From positions 30,892,795-30,956,794 of the forward strand of contig OY821740.1 in assembly GCA_963682055.1 (NCBI GenBank): a DNA stretch of 64,000 bases, in the 5' to 3' direction. The notes below the pieces were generated by a model, which was not told the origin of the DNA, searched no databases, and saw only the letters and a list, made by a program, of their open reading frames with translations. Numbering within the stretch: position 1 is the stretch's first letter; the number at the start of each line of letters is the position of its first letter. A program made the translations under genes and the position numbers. This document shows positions 44,634-54,775 of this stretch, one piece after another. This stretch comes from Primula veris (taxonomy: Eukaryota; Streptophyta; Magnoliopsida; Ericales; Primulaceae).

Positions 44634-44996
44634 CTACTTCTTCGAACTACCCCCCATATCGGCATCCTTCTTCGCCAAGAGCTCCTCCAGACGCTCTTTT
44701 TCCCTAATCAAATGAGAAATGCCAATCTCCACTTGTTTAAGAGAATAAGATTGAGACTTGCACTTCTGCTCGGCTTCAAAACGAGCAGCACTCTCTTCCT
44801 GCCAATACTGTTTGAACCGCCTCGTTTCGGTCTGAGCACACTTAAGGTCATGCTTCAGCCACGACATCTCAATTTCTTTTAACTGAAGAGGAGTTAAATC
44901 CTCTTCCCCGAAACCAGGGGGACGGGGTAGCAAGAAGGTAGGCTCCTCTTCCAGAATGGCTTTCTTTTTGGAGGCCGATCTAGTAATGGGAGCCAT
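44634..44996 (-). CDS. Antisense small coiled-coil protein (120 aa) of the gypsy element
   Basis: Intact ORF, MAPITRSASKKK... to ...GGSSKK. A basic N-terminus is followed by a Pro-rich linker and then a long helix rich in Glu, Lys and Leu (SHLIREKERLEELLAKKDAD), which I read as coiled coil. On the minus strand a TATAAAT lies at 45065-45071, about 70 bp upstream of the ATG, and AATAAA (44555-44560) about 75 bp after the stop, so it looks like a complete small transcription unit. No recognised domain. Confidence 0.65.
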   Translation of the reverse strand: MAPITRSASKKKAILEEEPTFLLPRPPGFGEEDLTPLQLKEIEMSWLKHDLKCAQTETRRFKQYWQEESAARFEAEQKCKSQSYSLKQVEIGISHLIREKERLEELLAKKDADMGGSSKK

Positions 44997-45236
44997 CTAG
45001 CAAGTTAGGAGAAACAAGAGAGAGAAAAGGAGAATGGATACTAAAGTACAAAACAATAGGGAGCATTTATAAGGAATCAAATGGCACAAAATACGAAAAA
45101 GCGCCAAGAACGAGGCGTTGCAAACGGTTCAATATACAAAGAGACACGAAATACAACAGGGTACAACTTACCAAAAACAGAAAAGAAAATACAAATTACA
45201 AGACGGGAAACACATCAGAAAACTAGCCCAATCTAC

Positions 45237-45716
45237 CTAAGGATCAATGGGTGGAAAAACCGAACTACCAGACCGAGAAAAGGATACCCGAGCAGAGCAG
45301 TCAAGGTGAGCTTGGTAGGAGTCATTCATGACTACCAGGCACTCATTCTCCCTAGAGAGCTCGGTATTCGTCCTAGTAAGGACCCTGACGCGCTCCTCAA
45401 GCCGAGCATTCCTAACAGTCATGCTAGCTAGGCCTTGAGGGGAGTTATCGAAATCGTCCTGAGCACGATCCCAAATCTCCTCGGCCTCGTACCAAGAGTT
45501 GGCCAAATGATTTCTGTGCAACAACAAATTATCAAGTTGGCGACTCAAGGCCGAAATCTCGGCCCACTTCATTGTCTCCTCGGGGTGAGAGTCGAATAAA
45601 CTCAAAGCCAAAATACCATACTCTTTCTCAAGACTGGCCATTCTATGACGGACCCAAGATACCTTAGCATCTAAGTCCTTAAGCTGAGCATGATATCTCA
45701 CCACGGGCTCAGACAT
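45237..45716 (-). CDS. Antisense coiled-coil protein (159 aa) of the gypsy element
   Basis: Intact minus-strand ORF beginning MSEPVVRYHAQL and ending FPPIDP. Predicted mostly helical: an N-terminal helix (LKDLDAKVSWVRHRMASLEK), a middle one around LSRQLDNLLLHRNHLA, and a C-terminal one (RLEERVRVLTRTNTELSREN), then a Ser/Pro tail. A TATAAATA box on the minus strand at 45805-45812 lies about 90 bp upstream of the ATG. No family recognised. It resembles its neighbours in architecture rather than in sequence. Confidence 0.65.
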   Translation of the reverse strand: MSEPVVRYHAQLKDLDAKVSWVRHRMASLEKEYGILALSLFDSHPEETMKWAEISALSRQLDNLLLHRNHLANSWYEAEEIWDRAQDDFDNSPQGLASMTVRNARLEERVRVLTRTNTELSRENECLVVMNDSYQAHLDCSARVSFSRSGSSVFPPIDP

Positions 45717-45819
45717 TACGGAATAATTGTTATGATACAGAAGGAGAAGAAGGATGAGGGAGAAGCCAACACAAGTTTATGATAAGGATAAAAAAGGAAA
45801 TGAGTATTTATAGAGCAAA

Positions 45820-46416
45820 TTTAGTGTGTTGTTATCTGACAAATACTTGGGAACATGCATATTATCTGACAAAGGTTGGGAATATGCATCCTTGACCAAA
45901 CCTGCCATGCCTCAGAAGTCACACGGCTACAGTACAGCAAGAAATAAAGATACAAGATATTCAAAGGTCCACATTCCAGACAAACCACAAGTGCAACATA
46001 AGAAGAAGTACAAGATAAAGGTGCAAATATAGAAGGGCAAATATAATTTTCATTAATAAAGATGGGATACATCGCTGTTCATTACATCAGAGGACAACAT
46101 CAAAATGAAGAACTTTTACATCAAAGGACATCTAAAAGAGATAATCTATTACATCGAAAAGAAAATCTATTACATCCGAGATAAAAATCTATTACATCCG
46201 AGATAAAAATCTATTACATCCGAGAAAAGCTAGTACAGAAGATCAGGCAAAGAAGACCAACTATATCAGCAGGCCGAGTGAGCAAGAGGCGCCAAAAAGA
46301 AAAAGATAGAAAGAAAGAGAAAAAGGAAAAAAGTAGAGAGAACAAAATATAAAAGAAAAGAGTGATGGGAGAGAAGATAAAGAAAAAGAAACAAAAAGAA
46401 AAGAGAAAAGGGGAGG
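45820..46416. other. Non-coding stretch between antisense ORFs
   Basis: It contains three to four copies of a CTATTACATCCGAGATAAAAAT-like unit at about 46130-46225 and an A/G-rich block at 46290-46410. A duplicated (T)ATCTGACAAA.G.TGGGAA.ATGCAT motif occurs near 45835 and 45865. No gene seen. Confidence 0.6.
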
Positions 46417-46710
46417 CTAGGGGGAAGTCGACCGGTATCTATGAGAGGGCCCGGCAGAGACATTCCTGTCTCGGAGTGTCGGGTTACCCCTCAACACCTC
46501 ATTCTCTTCGACTAGAGCCTGACGAGCACGTCGGCAGTAATCCAGCTCGGACCTTAGCCAAGATAATTCCCGAACATTCTCGGTATGGTGATAACGCATC
46601 ACCTTTAACTCCTCCTCAGCATCCTTCAACAGATTTAATGCATGGCCATAGGAGGCTTCGAAAGCCTCTACTTGCAAAACCAGTGGAGATTTGGTGAAGG
46701 AACCCTCCAT
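46417..46710 (-). CDS. Antisense small coiled-coil protein (97 aa) of the gypsy element
   Basis: Intact minus-strand ORF when started at the MEGSF methionine (46710). The frame is open further upstream to 46815, but the MEGSF start gives a compact helical protein: ALNLLKDAEEELKVMRYHH, then ELSWLRSELDYCRRARQALV, then a Ser/Arg tail (GPSHRYRSTSP). A weak TATA-like TTTAAATA lies at about 46870-46877 (minus strand), rather far upstream. The leader holds a duplicated TTGCAACCGTT block. Function unknown. Confidence 0.55.
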   Translation of the reverse strand: MEGSFTKSPLVLQVEAFEASYGHALNLLKDAEEELKVMRYHHTENVRELSWLRSELDYCRRARQALVEENEVLRGNPTLRDRNVSAGPSHRYRSTSP

Positions 46711-47203
46711 TTTAAGGGAGTTATGGAATTGCAACCGTTCGCCAAAAGGCTCTGGAAAACACGGGTGATTAAAAGACGCGCCTGTGGAGAAGAAATTAGA
46801 AGTGGGAAATTGCAACCGTTTGTTATTAAAAGATGCGTCTATTAAGAAGAAACATTTGGATTAATGCCAATATTTAAAGAGGGTAAATTCCCAAGAGGCT
46901 TTTACACGTGTCTCAGTAGAAAAGGGCAACAGTATTAAGGGATAAAGGATAAGATTTGTGCACATGGCTCAAGAAATCCCATTAGTCCCAAGACACAGAT
47001 TCTGAAGACTCAGTGGATAAGGTCAAGCACAAGACCCAAGAAAAATCATTAATGAAGCCACAAGCATGCGCAACCAAAATTAAATGTATTGGAAGAATAA
47101 TTCAGATAAAAACAAGAAAAAGAAGTCTTTATTGATTGATTGAAACTTCATTACAGAGGAGGCAGTCAACGTAAAGGAAATACAAAAAAGAAAGAAAAAA
47201 GGA

Positions 47204-47542
47204 TTATTTTGCAGAGGAACCAGCTTCCTCGTCAGGCTTCTTTTTGGACCGAGCATACACTTCCTTGAGGGCCAGTTTATAAGCCCTCTTAGAAGCAATA
47301 TGCCTCTCTCTAGAGGCCTCGAGCTCTTTGATCCGAGCACGCACCCAAATATTGTCGATCAGAGACCTCTGATATTCACTCTCCATGGCGTCCAAACGCT
47401 CGTCCATCTCAACTGCTCGACGAGCCTCCATGGTCAAAGAGGCGACCCTCCTTTCGAGAATACGAGCCTTCCTCACCTCCTCCTCTAGATTAGCTATGTA
47501 TTCGGGAAGGTTGTCACCGCTATTTTCTTGAGGAGAAGCCAT
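47204..47542 (-). CDS. Antisense coiled-coil protein (112 aa), paralogue of the next one
   Basis: Intact minus-strand ORF started at MASPQENSGDN. The peptide is helical and charged; the C-terminal part KRAYKLALKEVYARSKK is shared with the ORF at 47843-48154, as are SGDN, EYIA.LE.EV.KA and RIK.LEAS. A TATAAAA box (minus strand, 47592-47598) lies about 50 bp upstream of the ATG and AATAAA (47128-47133) about 70 bp after the stop. This makes it a self-contained small gene. No known domain; a structural or nucleic-acid-associated role is only a guess. Confidence 0.7.
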   Translation of the reverse strand: MASPQENSGDNLPEYIANLEEEVRKARILERRVASLTMEARRAVEMDERLDAMESEYQRSLIDNIWVRARIKELEASRERHIASKRAYKLALKEVYARSKKKPDEEAGSSAK

Positions 47543-47842
47543 TCGATTCGATAAAAAAGGAAAGTTATACAAGAAGACAGGTACATCCCCCTTTTATAGG
47601 AAGAAATAATGGGGAAGATCAAAGGTCATCTCGAAAAAAAGATTAACCCTTTTAAACTCCCCAATGACATTTAAGTCCAACTAACCACAGTTCAAATCCA
47701 AGTCATTCATCCAATGAGGTGTCAAGAAATTAAACAGACAAGATTGATAATGAGAAATATTTTATTAATTTCAAATAAGTCGATTACAACTGGGGAACGA
47801 TGCCCCATACAGAAGAAATTACAAAAGAAATCACAAAAGTAA

Positions 47843-48154
47843 TTATTCTGAGGAAGAGCCCATTTCAGCATCATCCGACCCCGGCTTGGACCGGTCATGC
47901 AGCTCCTTAAAAGCAAGCTTATAGGCCCTTTTTGCTGCATTTTGCTTAGCGAGAGAAGCCTCGAGCCTCTTTATACGCTCAAAGGCCCAATCCCGATCAG
48001 TCATCGTCAAATGGTGAGTCGCGTCCATATCGGACAATTTCTTCGCCGTAACTGCCAGCTTCCTTTTTACAGCATGAGCTTTCTTAACCTCATTTTCTAA
48101 ATAAGCAATGTATTCGGAAGAGTTGTCACCAGAAGCACCATTGGGAGAGGACAT
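47843..48154 (-). CDS. Antisense coiled-coil protein (103 aa), paralogue of the previous one
   Basis: Intact minus-strand ORF started at MSSPNGASGDN, closest to the 3' LTR. It aligns along its whole length with 47204-47542 (shared SGDN, EYIA.LE.EV.KA, RIK.LEAS, KRAYKLA.KE, RSK, acidic/Ser C-terminus). TATAAAA at 48206-48212 (minus strand) is about 50 bp upstream of the ATG and an AATAAA lies at about 47760-47766 downstream. The repeated promoter-ORF-poly(A) layout shows a tandem gene duplication within the retroelement. Confidence 0.7.
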   Translation of the reverse strand: MSSPNGASGDNSSEYIAYLENEVKKAHAVKRKLAVTAKKLSDMDATHHLTMTDRDWAFERIKRLEASLAKQNAAKRAYKLAFKELHDRSKPGSDDAEMGSSSE

Positions 48155-48399
48155 GACGTTCTTAGTAATGGTAAGCAATGGAACATGTATGAGAGAACAA
48201 TCCCATTTTATAGGCAGATAGGGGAATACCAAGGGTCGCATCGAAGTCGGGTAGCAAGTTTACAAATCCAAGACATTATAGGGGTCCCATGGAGCAGTCT
48301 TAAATAGGGGCATTTTTCGATGAAGCATTGGGAATAGGGAGACAGAATTAACTTCCTCGACAGACCGAGCATGACTCCCTCGACGTGGAAACCACGCCG

Positions 48400-48417
48400 A
48401 GGAAGTCAGGGAGCACT
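48400..48417 (+). other. Polypurine-rich stretch before the gypsy 3' LTR
   Basis: GAGGAAGTCAGGGAGCACT-like purine-rich sequence directly before the 3' LTR, the expected place for plus-strand priming. It is interrupted by pyrimidines, so the assignment is positional. Confidence 0.5.
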
Positions 48418-48971
48418 TGATAGAACATAAAAGTTGGACCCGAATGTATCTATTCGGGTACAAATTGACTCACCCATCATAGAGGGATATCCAATGCTTA
48501 AATGGGTTATGACATGCTTTTGTTTGAGAATAAGAGTAGATATAACCAAAAGCCCAAGCCCACTTAATTAGGGACCCATGTCTGAAAAATCCCATGAGAT
48601 GGAGACATTTGTCAACATCGTAGGAGGCATAAGTGCCTATAAATAGCCAAGTACCCCCCCTGAGAAAGGGACCAGAAATCATACCTAAAAAATATAGAGA
48701 GAATGAGAGAAAAGATAAAAACTAGTCAGAACGTATCACATCAATAGCCTAACCGAGCAGGGCAGAGAATCGAGCACCGAAAAGAAGAGAAAGATCACGT
48801 CCGGATCAAACAGTGAATCCAAGCATAAATATAGTGATAGAATTGTAGTCCGAACAATGGCAATTGCCGAACAAGAATAAAAATCAAGAAGTGTTCATCG
48901 TTTATTATCGATCCATTTATATATCATTGTTGAAAAGGCTAACGAAACCGATCAAAGTTATGGCTTTGTCA
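48418..48971 (+). repeat. Gypsy 3' LTR (554 bp)
   Basis: Same length as the 5' LTR, with about 12 substitutions, including A/G near 48496 and C/G near 48522. It ends GGCTTTGTCA and is followed by AAAAAAT. Confidence 0.96.
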
Positions 48972-49493
48972 AAAAAATAAAATGTGGAGTAACACTTCTT
49001 TGAGCTCACACTTCACAGAGCCATGGAATTACTAATTGTGATATGAGGCCTTGTTTGGTTGGGGCGAATTACACATGATGGGATATCAAGTACAGTGAGT
49101 ATTATAAATACTATGTTTGTATGGGCAATATAAGTGGTACAATTAATACAACGGTATAGCAAATGATACCAAATAAGATCATTTGTAATATTACGTGGAG
49201 AGTGGCATTTGTAGTTTTGGAATTACGTATACTCCATCTATCACTATCTAGTGTCAAGTTCCGATGTATTCATAATACCGACGCTACTTAGCCCGTAGTC
49301 AAACGAGATCTCAATATTATCATAGGTAGTGGTACCAGTAGTAATTACATTCTGTTCTGGCTGAATGTTTGTTTCCCATACAGCAATGATGGTCCCAGAT
49401 TTAGAGGCCCCGTCTACTTTTAAGCTTTATAATCAATGTGAAGTGTAAAGAACATTCTTTCTTGGTCGGTATCCAATATTGAAACATTAATTA
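48972..49493. other. Intergenic sequence right of the gypsy element
   Basis: Ordinary AT-rich sequence. No gene or element recognised. Confidence 0.5.
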
Positions 49494-49777
49494 CTCCATC
49501 GGTCCCAAAATATTTACACTCTATGTATCTAAGTGTAATTTTGACCGGTAAATATATCGTATTTAAATTATTAAAAAATAAAATTTTGATTTTTTTTCAT
49601 ATAGTTTAACATTTCAACCTCCTAATCTTGTTTTCAACTCAGAAAAGCATTCCCCACATCTCACTTCCACGATAAAGTTTTGAAAAATTCAATTTAGACA
49701 ATTTAGATATGAGTTATTTGTGAATCAAAATTACACGTACTTTTAAATAGCCCCAATAATTTAGGACGGAGGGAGAG
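49494..49777. mobile_element. Stowaway-like MITE
   Basis: Ends CTCCATCGGTCCCAAAAT and, reverse complement of the right end, CTCTCCCTCCGTCCTAAATTA; both are variants of the plant Stowaway/Mariner terminus CTCCCTCCGTCCC. TA dinucleotides lie at both sides (49492-49493 and 49778-49779). Length 284 bp, no coding capacity. Confidence 0.75.
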
Positions 49778-50584
49778 TATAAATTGTTTCCCCAAATTAA
49801 AGAGGTATTCATGATTTAGGAAAAGATGGAATTTGAGTTAATAACACTTATTTTGGGGGTTTTGACTTTTAACTGAACTAACTACTAAGATCATATTTCC
49901 CATTTAAAAAAAAAAATCAAAATGCTCCCTTTTAATAAAACCTTTCATAAGAATATTAGCTCATCATGATATTTTAAAATATTCAATTTTATGAACAAAC
50001 TTTGTAATTATTTTTCCAAAACTATCATAGTAGCTAGCCTAATAGCCTATTATCATAGTTTTCAGTTTCAACTAGCAAACAAAGGCCATTATAGCTTGAA
50101 GTTTAAACTAAGAATCATAATCTGTAATATCATATAATAGAAGTTTTTTTTTTTATAATCATCATAAAATAAAAGTAATTAAAAGTAATTTGCTGTGAAT
50201 GTATTTTCACTTTTATTTACATGCAACTACTATACTGTAGTCTGTATGTGTGTATGGCGAGTGTACTTTATCTGCATGTGTCACACGTGTCAATGTTAAT
50301 GTAAAGTGTGACCGTATATGTAAAGTAAATACTAATAATGTATGTGTGGACAACCGGTTGATCCAATAAAAGGATTAAAAAAAAACGGTGAATAGATAAA
50401 TTTAGATTTTAATAGACTTCCGTGATAGTATTATGATATTATTATCCTCATTTCCATCATGCCATGCCATATTGTCGTATATCAACTATGATTTATGTAA
50501 TGAGTTTCTGACTTGGATATACTTATATATGGTACAGTTGTATTTTTGTTAGCCGACTAGAAATTCTATTAACAGGTCCACTGG

Positions 50585-51030
50585 GGATAGATTTAAATTT
50601 TTTAAAGTTTATAATTCATTCACATCTTTTAAATTTTTATTTAACAAATAAAATTAAAACAATCAATGGTTTAGATTTATGTATGAATTTTGTAATTTTA
50701 TTTTTATATAATTTTAATATATAAAATAAGATATATTAAAATTATTGATTTTTTTTACTAAATTTAAATAATACTTAAATTTATGGTAGTCTCAACTAGT
50801 TTTCTATAATTTTGTTTGAGTTTTTATTGTGTTGTAAAGTTAATTTTTAATTTACAGAATCATAATTTGTATTTTATATATTAAAATTATATAAATATAA
50901 GATTACAAAATTCACGCATAAATTTATACCATTGAATTGTTTTAATTTAATCCGTTAGATGAAACTATTGAGCATGTAAATGCATTATGAACTATAAATA
51001 ATTTGAATCTCATTTATTTTCCACTTATTT
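50585..51030. mobile_element. Diverged inverted repeat, possible MITE
   Basis: The left part (AACAAATAAAATTAAAACAA, then ATCAATGGTTTAGATTTATG) is matched in reverse by the right part (ACAAAATTCACGCATAAATT, then ATACCATTGAATTGTTTTAA). Outer segments (GATTTAAATTTTTTAAAG / AAATAATTTGAATC) also pair loosely. Terminal borders and target duplication are unclear. Confidence 0.5.
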
Positions 51031-53740
51031 TAAATTTATTTCTCTATATCTCATCACATGTGATGATAACATTTAAAGAATTTCAGATGTGAAAAGTAAA
51101 CTAAATTTAGAATTAAAAGTAGTAACTAATTGAGATTAAATCATCAGATCCGTAACAAATTCATAACGAACATGCAATTCCTTAAATTCTTCTCGACTGA
51201 ATTATGGTTTCTGATTACAGAGGAAGAAAGGTATAGTTAATTATTATGTTTAATCTCTTTCTCTATTATATTATATGTTGTCTAATCTCCATCATCAAAC
51301 ACGTACTTTTCTATTTTATACTTCTAATTATGATGATGCAAACACGTTTCTATTTTACCTCCTCAAGATGATGCATGATAAACCCATTTACTCAATAAAG
51401 GTTAAGATAATTAGTTTTTGAAATATTTGTATTTGGATTGATATCATTAGGTACACCTGAGGTTAGTACTAATGTAAATACTAAGTATTATTAGGGATAA
51501 GAAAAATAACCAAAATTCAAAGTCGGATCCGAGATCCCAAACCGATCCTAAAAATTCAATCCGAAAATTATTTTGGTAATACCCGAGTTCTTTTAGACTG
51601 AATATGAGTTTCATTATCAAATCTGTAAATCCGACCCGAAAACCGATCCGAAAATCCGAAAACTACTCGAATTTATAAGTTTTCAATGTGAGCTTTATAT
51701 AATATATTTTTTTTTTTGTCACAAATACTTTGTTTGGGCACAAATTTTACACATGTACTCCATATATTTTGACATACATACTCCATACATTTTGCCATAT
51801 ATACTCTATTTATATATATTTTTTGAACTATGTATATTTTACATATATACTCCATATATGTAGTTAAAAACATATTTTTTTTTTGCCAAAGTTATGAACA
51901 TAATTTTTGTTTGGAGTACTATATGATATCATATGTCACATGTATTTTGTTTCGACGCATATTTTAACGTTTATCATGTATGAAAAAACAAAGCTTCTTA
52001 AAAACTTAAATGTATAATAATAAGAATAGTAATAATGATAGTGATAATAATAATAATAAATAAATAATAAAAATAATACTAATAGTAAAATGGATGCAAT
52101 TTGATCAACTCATATGGTAACCACCAGTTGACATGTGGTGGAAGTCTGTTGACATGCGACGGTCGTACCTGGATGTGGGTTGGTGGGTGACACCATGACC
52201 TCCGCCGAGCATAGCGGGTCGACATGCTCCCATGTTTGTCGTTGGTGGGGATCGTGTCTGCATCTCAATTCGTCTCTCTAACACAATGACTCCAATTGCA
52301 CCATGGTTTCACCAACTTCACATTGTAAATCCGAATTCTAGCCACAATCTTATCAGTGTTGATTTCTAGTTGACTAGCTTGGATCCAGAATATGATTTAA
52401 TTTAAGAAAAAGTTGAGCAATAAGATGAAATACCAATTTTCACATGACGTAGTAAAACCCGTTCTATATACCAATGATGAAAACGAAAGTTTTAATGGAA
52501 TTTGGGAAGAAAAATAGATAAAAATACGAAAGAATAAATAAAAAGAGACACAAAACGAGGTTCTAACTATTCTCAAAACTCGATAATTGAAAACATAATT
52601 TTAATGTTAGATGATTGTTGGTATTAGTAATAGCCATAACAAAATAAACGACTAATGAAAATAAAAATTTGATCTTTAAACAATTTTTTTAAATTGGACT
52701 AGAAGTTAATTATGAAAATGTATAAAACTTGTGAGCAAATGAGCTCGCCAAATAGGATTTTTGGCTATTACGTTAATGCTTACTTCAAATACAGATTTCC
52801 CCATGTATGTTAGATCAAGCATTACATGTATCTCATTGTTTTTTTTTCAAATTTAACAAAAAAAAACTTCATTTTTTCTTATTTTACATAACATTTTTAC
52901 ATTCACACAAATTTACGGCTACTCTATAAATTTTATTATATTAACAAACATAGTATATTCTAAACCTAGTATAATGTAAAATAATACAAGAAAAATATTT
53001 TAAACATTGTGTCACGTTTATAATATGAATCATGTTTTTTTGGTTAGAATTCAATATAATTCCTCTAAAAGACCAACTAAGATGGCATTGGTTGTTACTC
53101 TCTTGTAATGTTTCATCATTTCAATAAATATAAACTTTAATCCACCATGTTTCAATCCATAATTCACATTTTGTCCTCATATGTTCAATTGCAGCTATTG
53201 TAGATCCTTATTTTGGAAATCAAACAAATTTGAGCCCAAAATTTAAATGCTGTTTTATCAATAGTAAAAAGCCGAGGTTCTTGAAGTCGAAAATAATGTA
53301 CAACACGTAAAAAAAAAACTAAAATTTACCATTATTAAAAAAACAAAAAAGCTCGTTATTTTGTTCATTACATGCTAAATATACTTGGAATTTGGAAGCT
53401 ACTATTGATATTAACATTGTTCGAAATTACTTTTCACAAAAATCCTGGTCCAAATGGGAGATAAATTTGGTTGTTACGATCTTTTCCACTAGACGCTTAT
53501 GTGTCGAAAACGCAAATGTGCTTTCGACAAAAATTAAGTTCTTTTATCTTACTAGTATGTATGTATTATGCTGTGTTTTTATAATTTTTATCAAACTATA
53601 CTTTCATTATTGTTTTGATTTCGAATTTTTAATAAAAAAATAGAACTATAATAGATGAAATTAAAGGGACTTTTAGTTGTAATTAAATCTCACAATGATT
53701 TGATTTATACTAACCATATAGTAGTAATTTGATAAGTAAG
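51031..53740. other. AT-rich intergenic region upstream of the SPX-MFS gene
   Basis: No gene found. Notable stretches: CCGAA-rich degenerate repeats at about 51525-51665; repeated TATACTCCATATAT-like units at 51750-51870; an ATAATAAT run near 52010-52080; and a locally GC-richer block at about 52090-52330 whose origin I do not recognise. Confidence 0.5.
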
Positions 53741-53744
53741 AAAA

Positions 53745-53775
53745 GGCCACCCGCACAAATCTCCCCACCTTCTCT

Positions 53776-53807
<32 letters not shown>

Positions 53808-53961
53808 AGCTCAACTTGAACACTGAAAGAGATTTTAACCCAATTATTCAAATCTCATTTTTCGTATTATTTTCCATTTCTTGGGTTTTAAAGAAACTCT
53901 ATTTTTTGTTCTTTATCATTCATGTTCATCTAAATTTGGCTCAAGAAATAAGTTTCTGAAT
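53745..53961 (+). promoter_or_regulatory. SPX-MFS 5'-UTR exon with (CT)n tract
   Basis: A (CT)n tract at about 53777-53806 is followed by a leader-like sequence ending in a strong donor, GTAAGT at 53962. The matching acceptor is TTTTAG at 54759, 16 bp before the ATG at 54776. This gives a 5'-UTR intron of about 0.8 kb. The leader contains a very short upstream ORF (ATG TTC ATC TAA). Start site not determined. Confidence 0.6.
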
Positions 53962-54775
53962 GTAAGTTCTCTTTTTATTCATATGTATCTATTATAACTT
54001 TATGCATGTATAGGTAATAAACTACAAAAAAAAAATGATTTTTTAATATTTCCTTTTTTGTGGGTTTTATACCTTTTGTGCTGATCTTATTTGTTGTGAA
54101 TTGGACCCTTAAATAAAATTCTTGATGTGTATATGTGTGTGTGTGTGTGTGTTTATATGTGTGTATATATATGTTTATATGTATATACATGTGTATGTAG
54201 ATTTTTTGTGCTTTTTTGATCTGTAGAAAGTTTCTTTGTATAGCGAGTTATGGTCAATTTATTATTGTGATTTGATTACTTAGTAGTCTAAACCATTTTA
54301 TAGTAGTGTTTTAAAAAGCGATAACTTAGCTAAAGCGTTTTTTTGCAAGAGCTACGCCATGCTAAAAAAGCAAGCTTTTGCTTTTTTTTACTACGAAGGC
54401 AGCTTTTTAAAACAGAGTTTTGTAGTCATTTCATTTGTATTTTCATTCTATATTAGTGTTCTCCAATACATTCAAAGTTTTTTTTGCCTACTTTTGATAA
54501 TTCTGTATTTTGGAGTGTACAAAACAGCACTTTGAAGTAGTCCGATGGGTTTTTTACTTGTAAAATAAATGGAAAAGCATGTGATCGATAACAAACATAT
54601 ATAAATTGTTAATTGTGTATGCCCAGTGTTTGTTTACAAGACACAACAATACATTTATATTGGATATATCATATATGTCTGTCTAGGAGTAGTTTTTCTT
54701 GTTGCTTTCGAATTTCTACGACCTCGAATTTATACCTTTTTCCTTTTCGTGTATTTTAGTTTTGTGTAGAGAGAG

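Larger units (their letters stand above)
32018..48971 (+). mobile_element. Tat-type Ty3/gypsy LTR retrotransposon, 16,954 bp
   Basis: Two 554-bp LTRs (32018-32571, 48418-48971) enclose a tRNA-Asp-like primer site (TGGCGCCGTCTCCGG at 32574), gag, pol in the gypsy order (protease, RT, RNase H, integrase), a tandem array, and a long region with minus-strand genes. Pol has two RNase H domains, a degenerate one next to RT and an archaeal-type one (HVDGS, ATNNEAEYEA), the hallmark of the Tat lineage (Ogre, Retand, Grande and relatives). The flanks are AAAAG and AAAAA, a near-match target duplication in an A-rich site. The LTRs differ at about 12 positions (about 97.8% identity), so the insertion is fairly young, yet gag and pol carry several stops. 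Confidence 0.96.

Noticed and set aside
52953..52960. GTATATTC, a match to the phosphate-starvation P1BS consensus GNATATNC
   Set aside because: An 8-bp degenerate motif is expected by chance in AT-rich DNA and lies about 0.8 kb from the likely start site.
53392..53643. 83-codon frame upstream of the SPX-MFS gene
   Set aside because: Low-complexity AT-rich end, no start context, no recognisable similarity.
54300..54420. AAGCTT/AAGC-rich block, with similar text near 27040, 57090 and 59080
   Set aside because: Possibly a dispersed degraded repeat, but I could not define ends or a consensus by eye.
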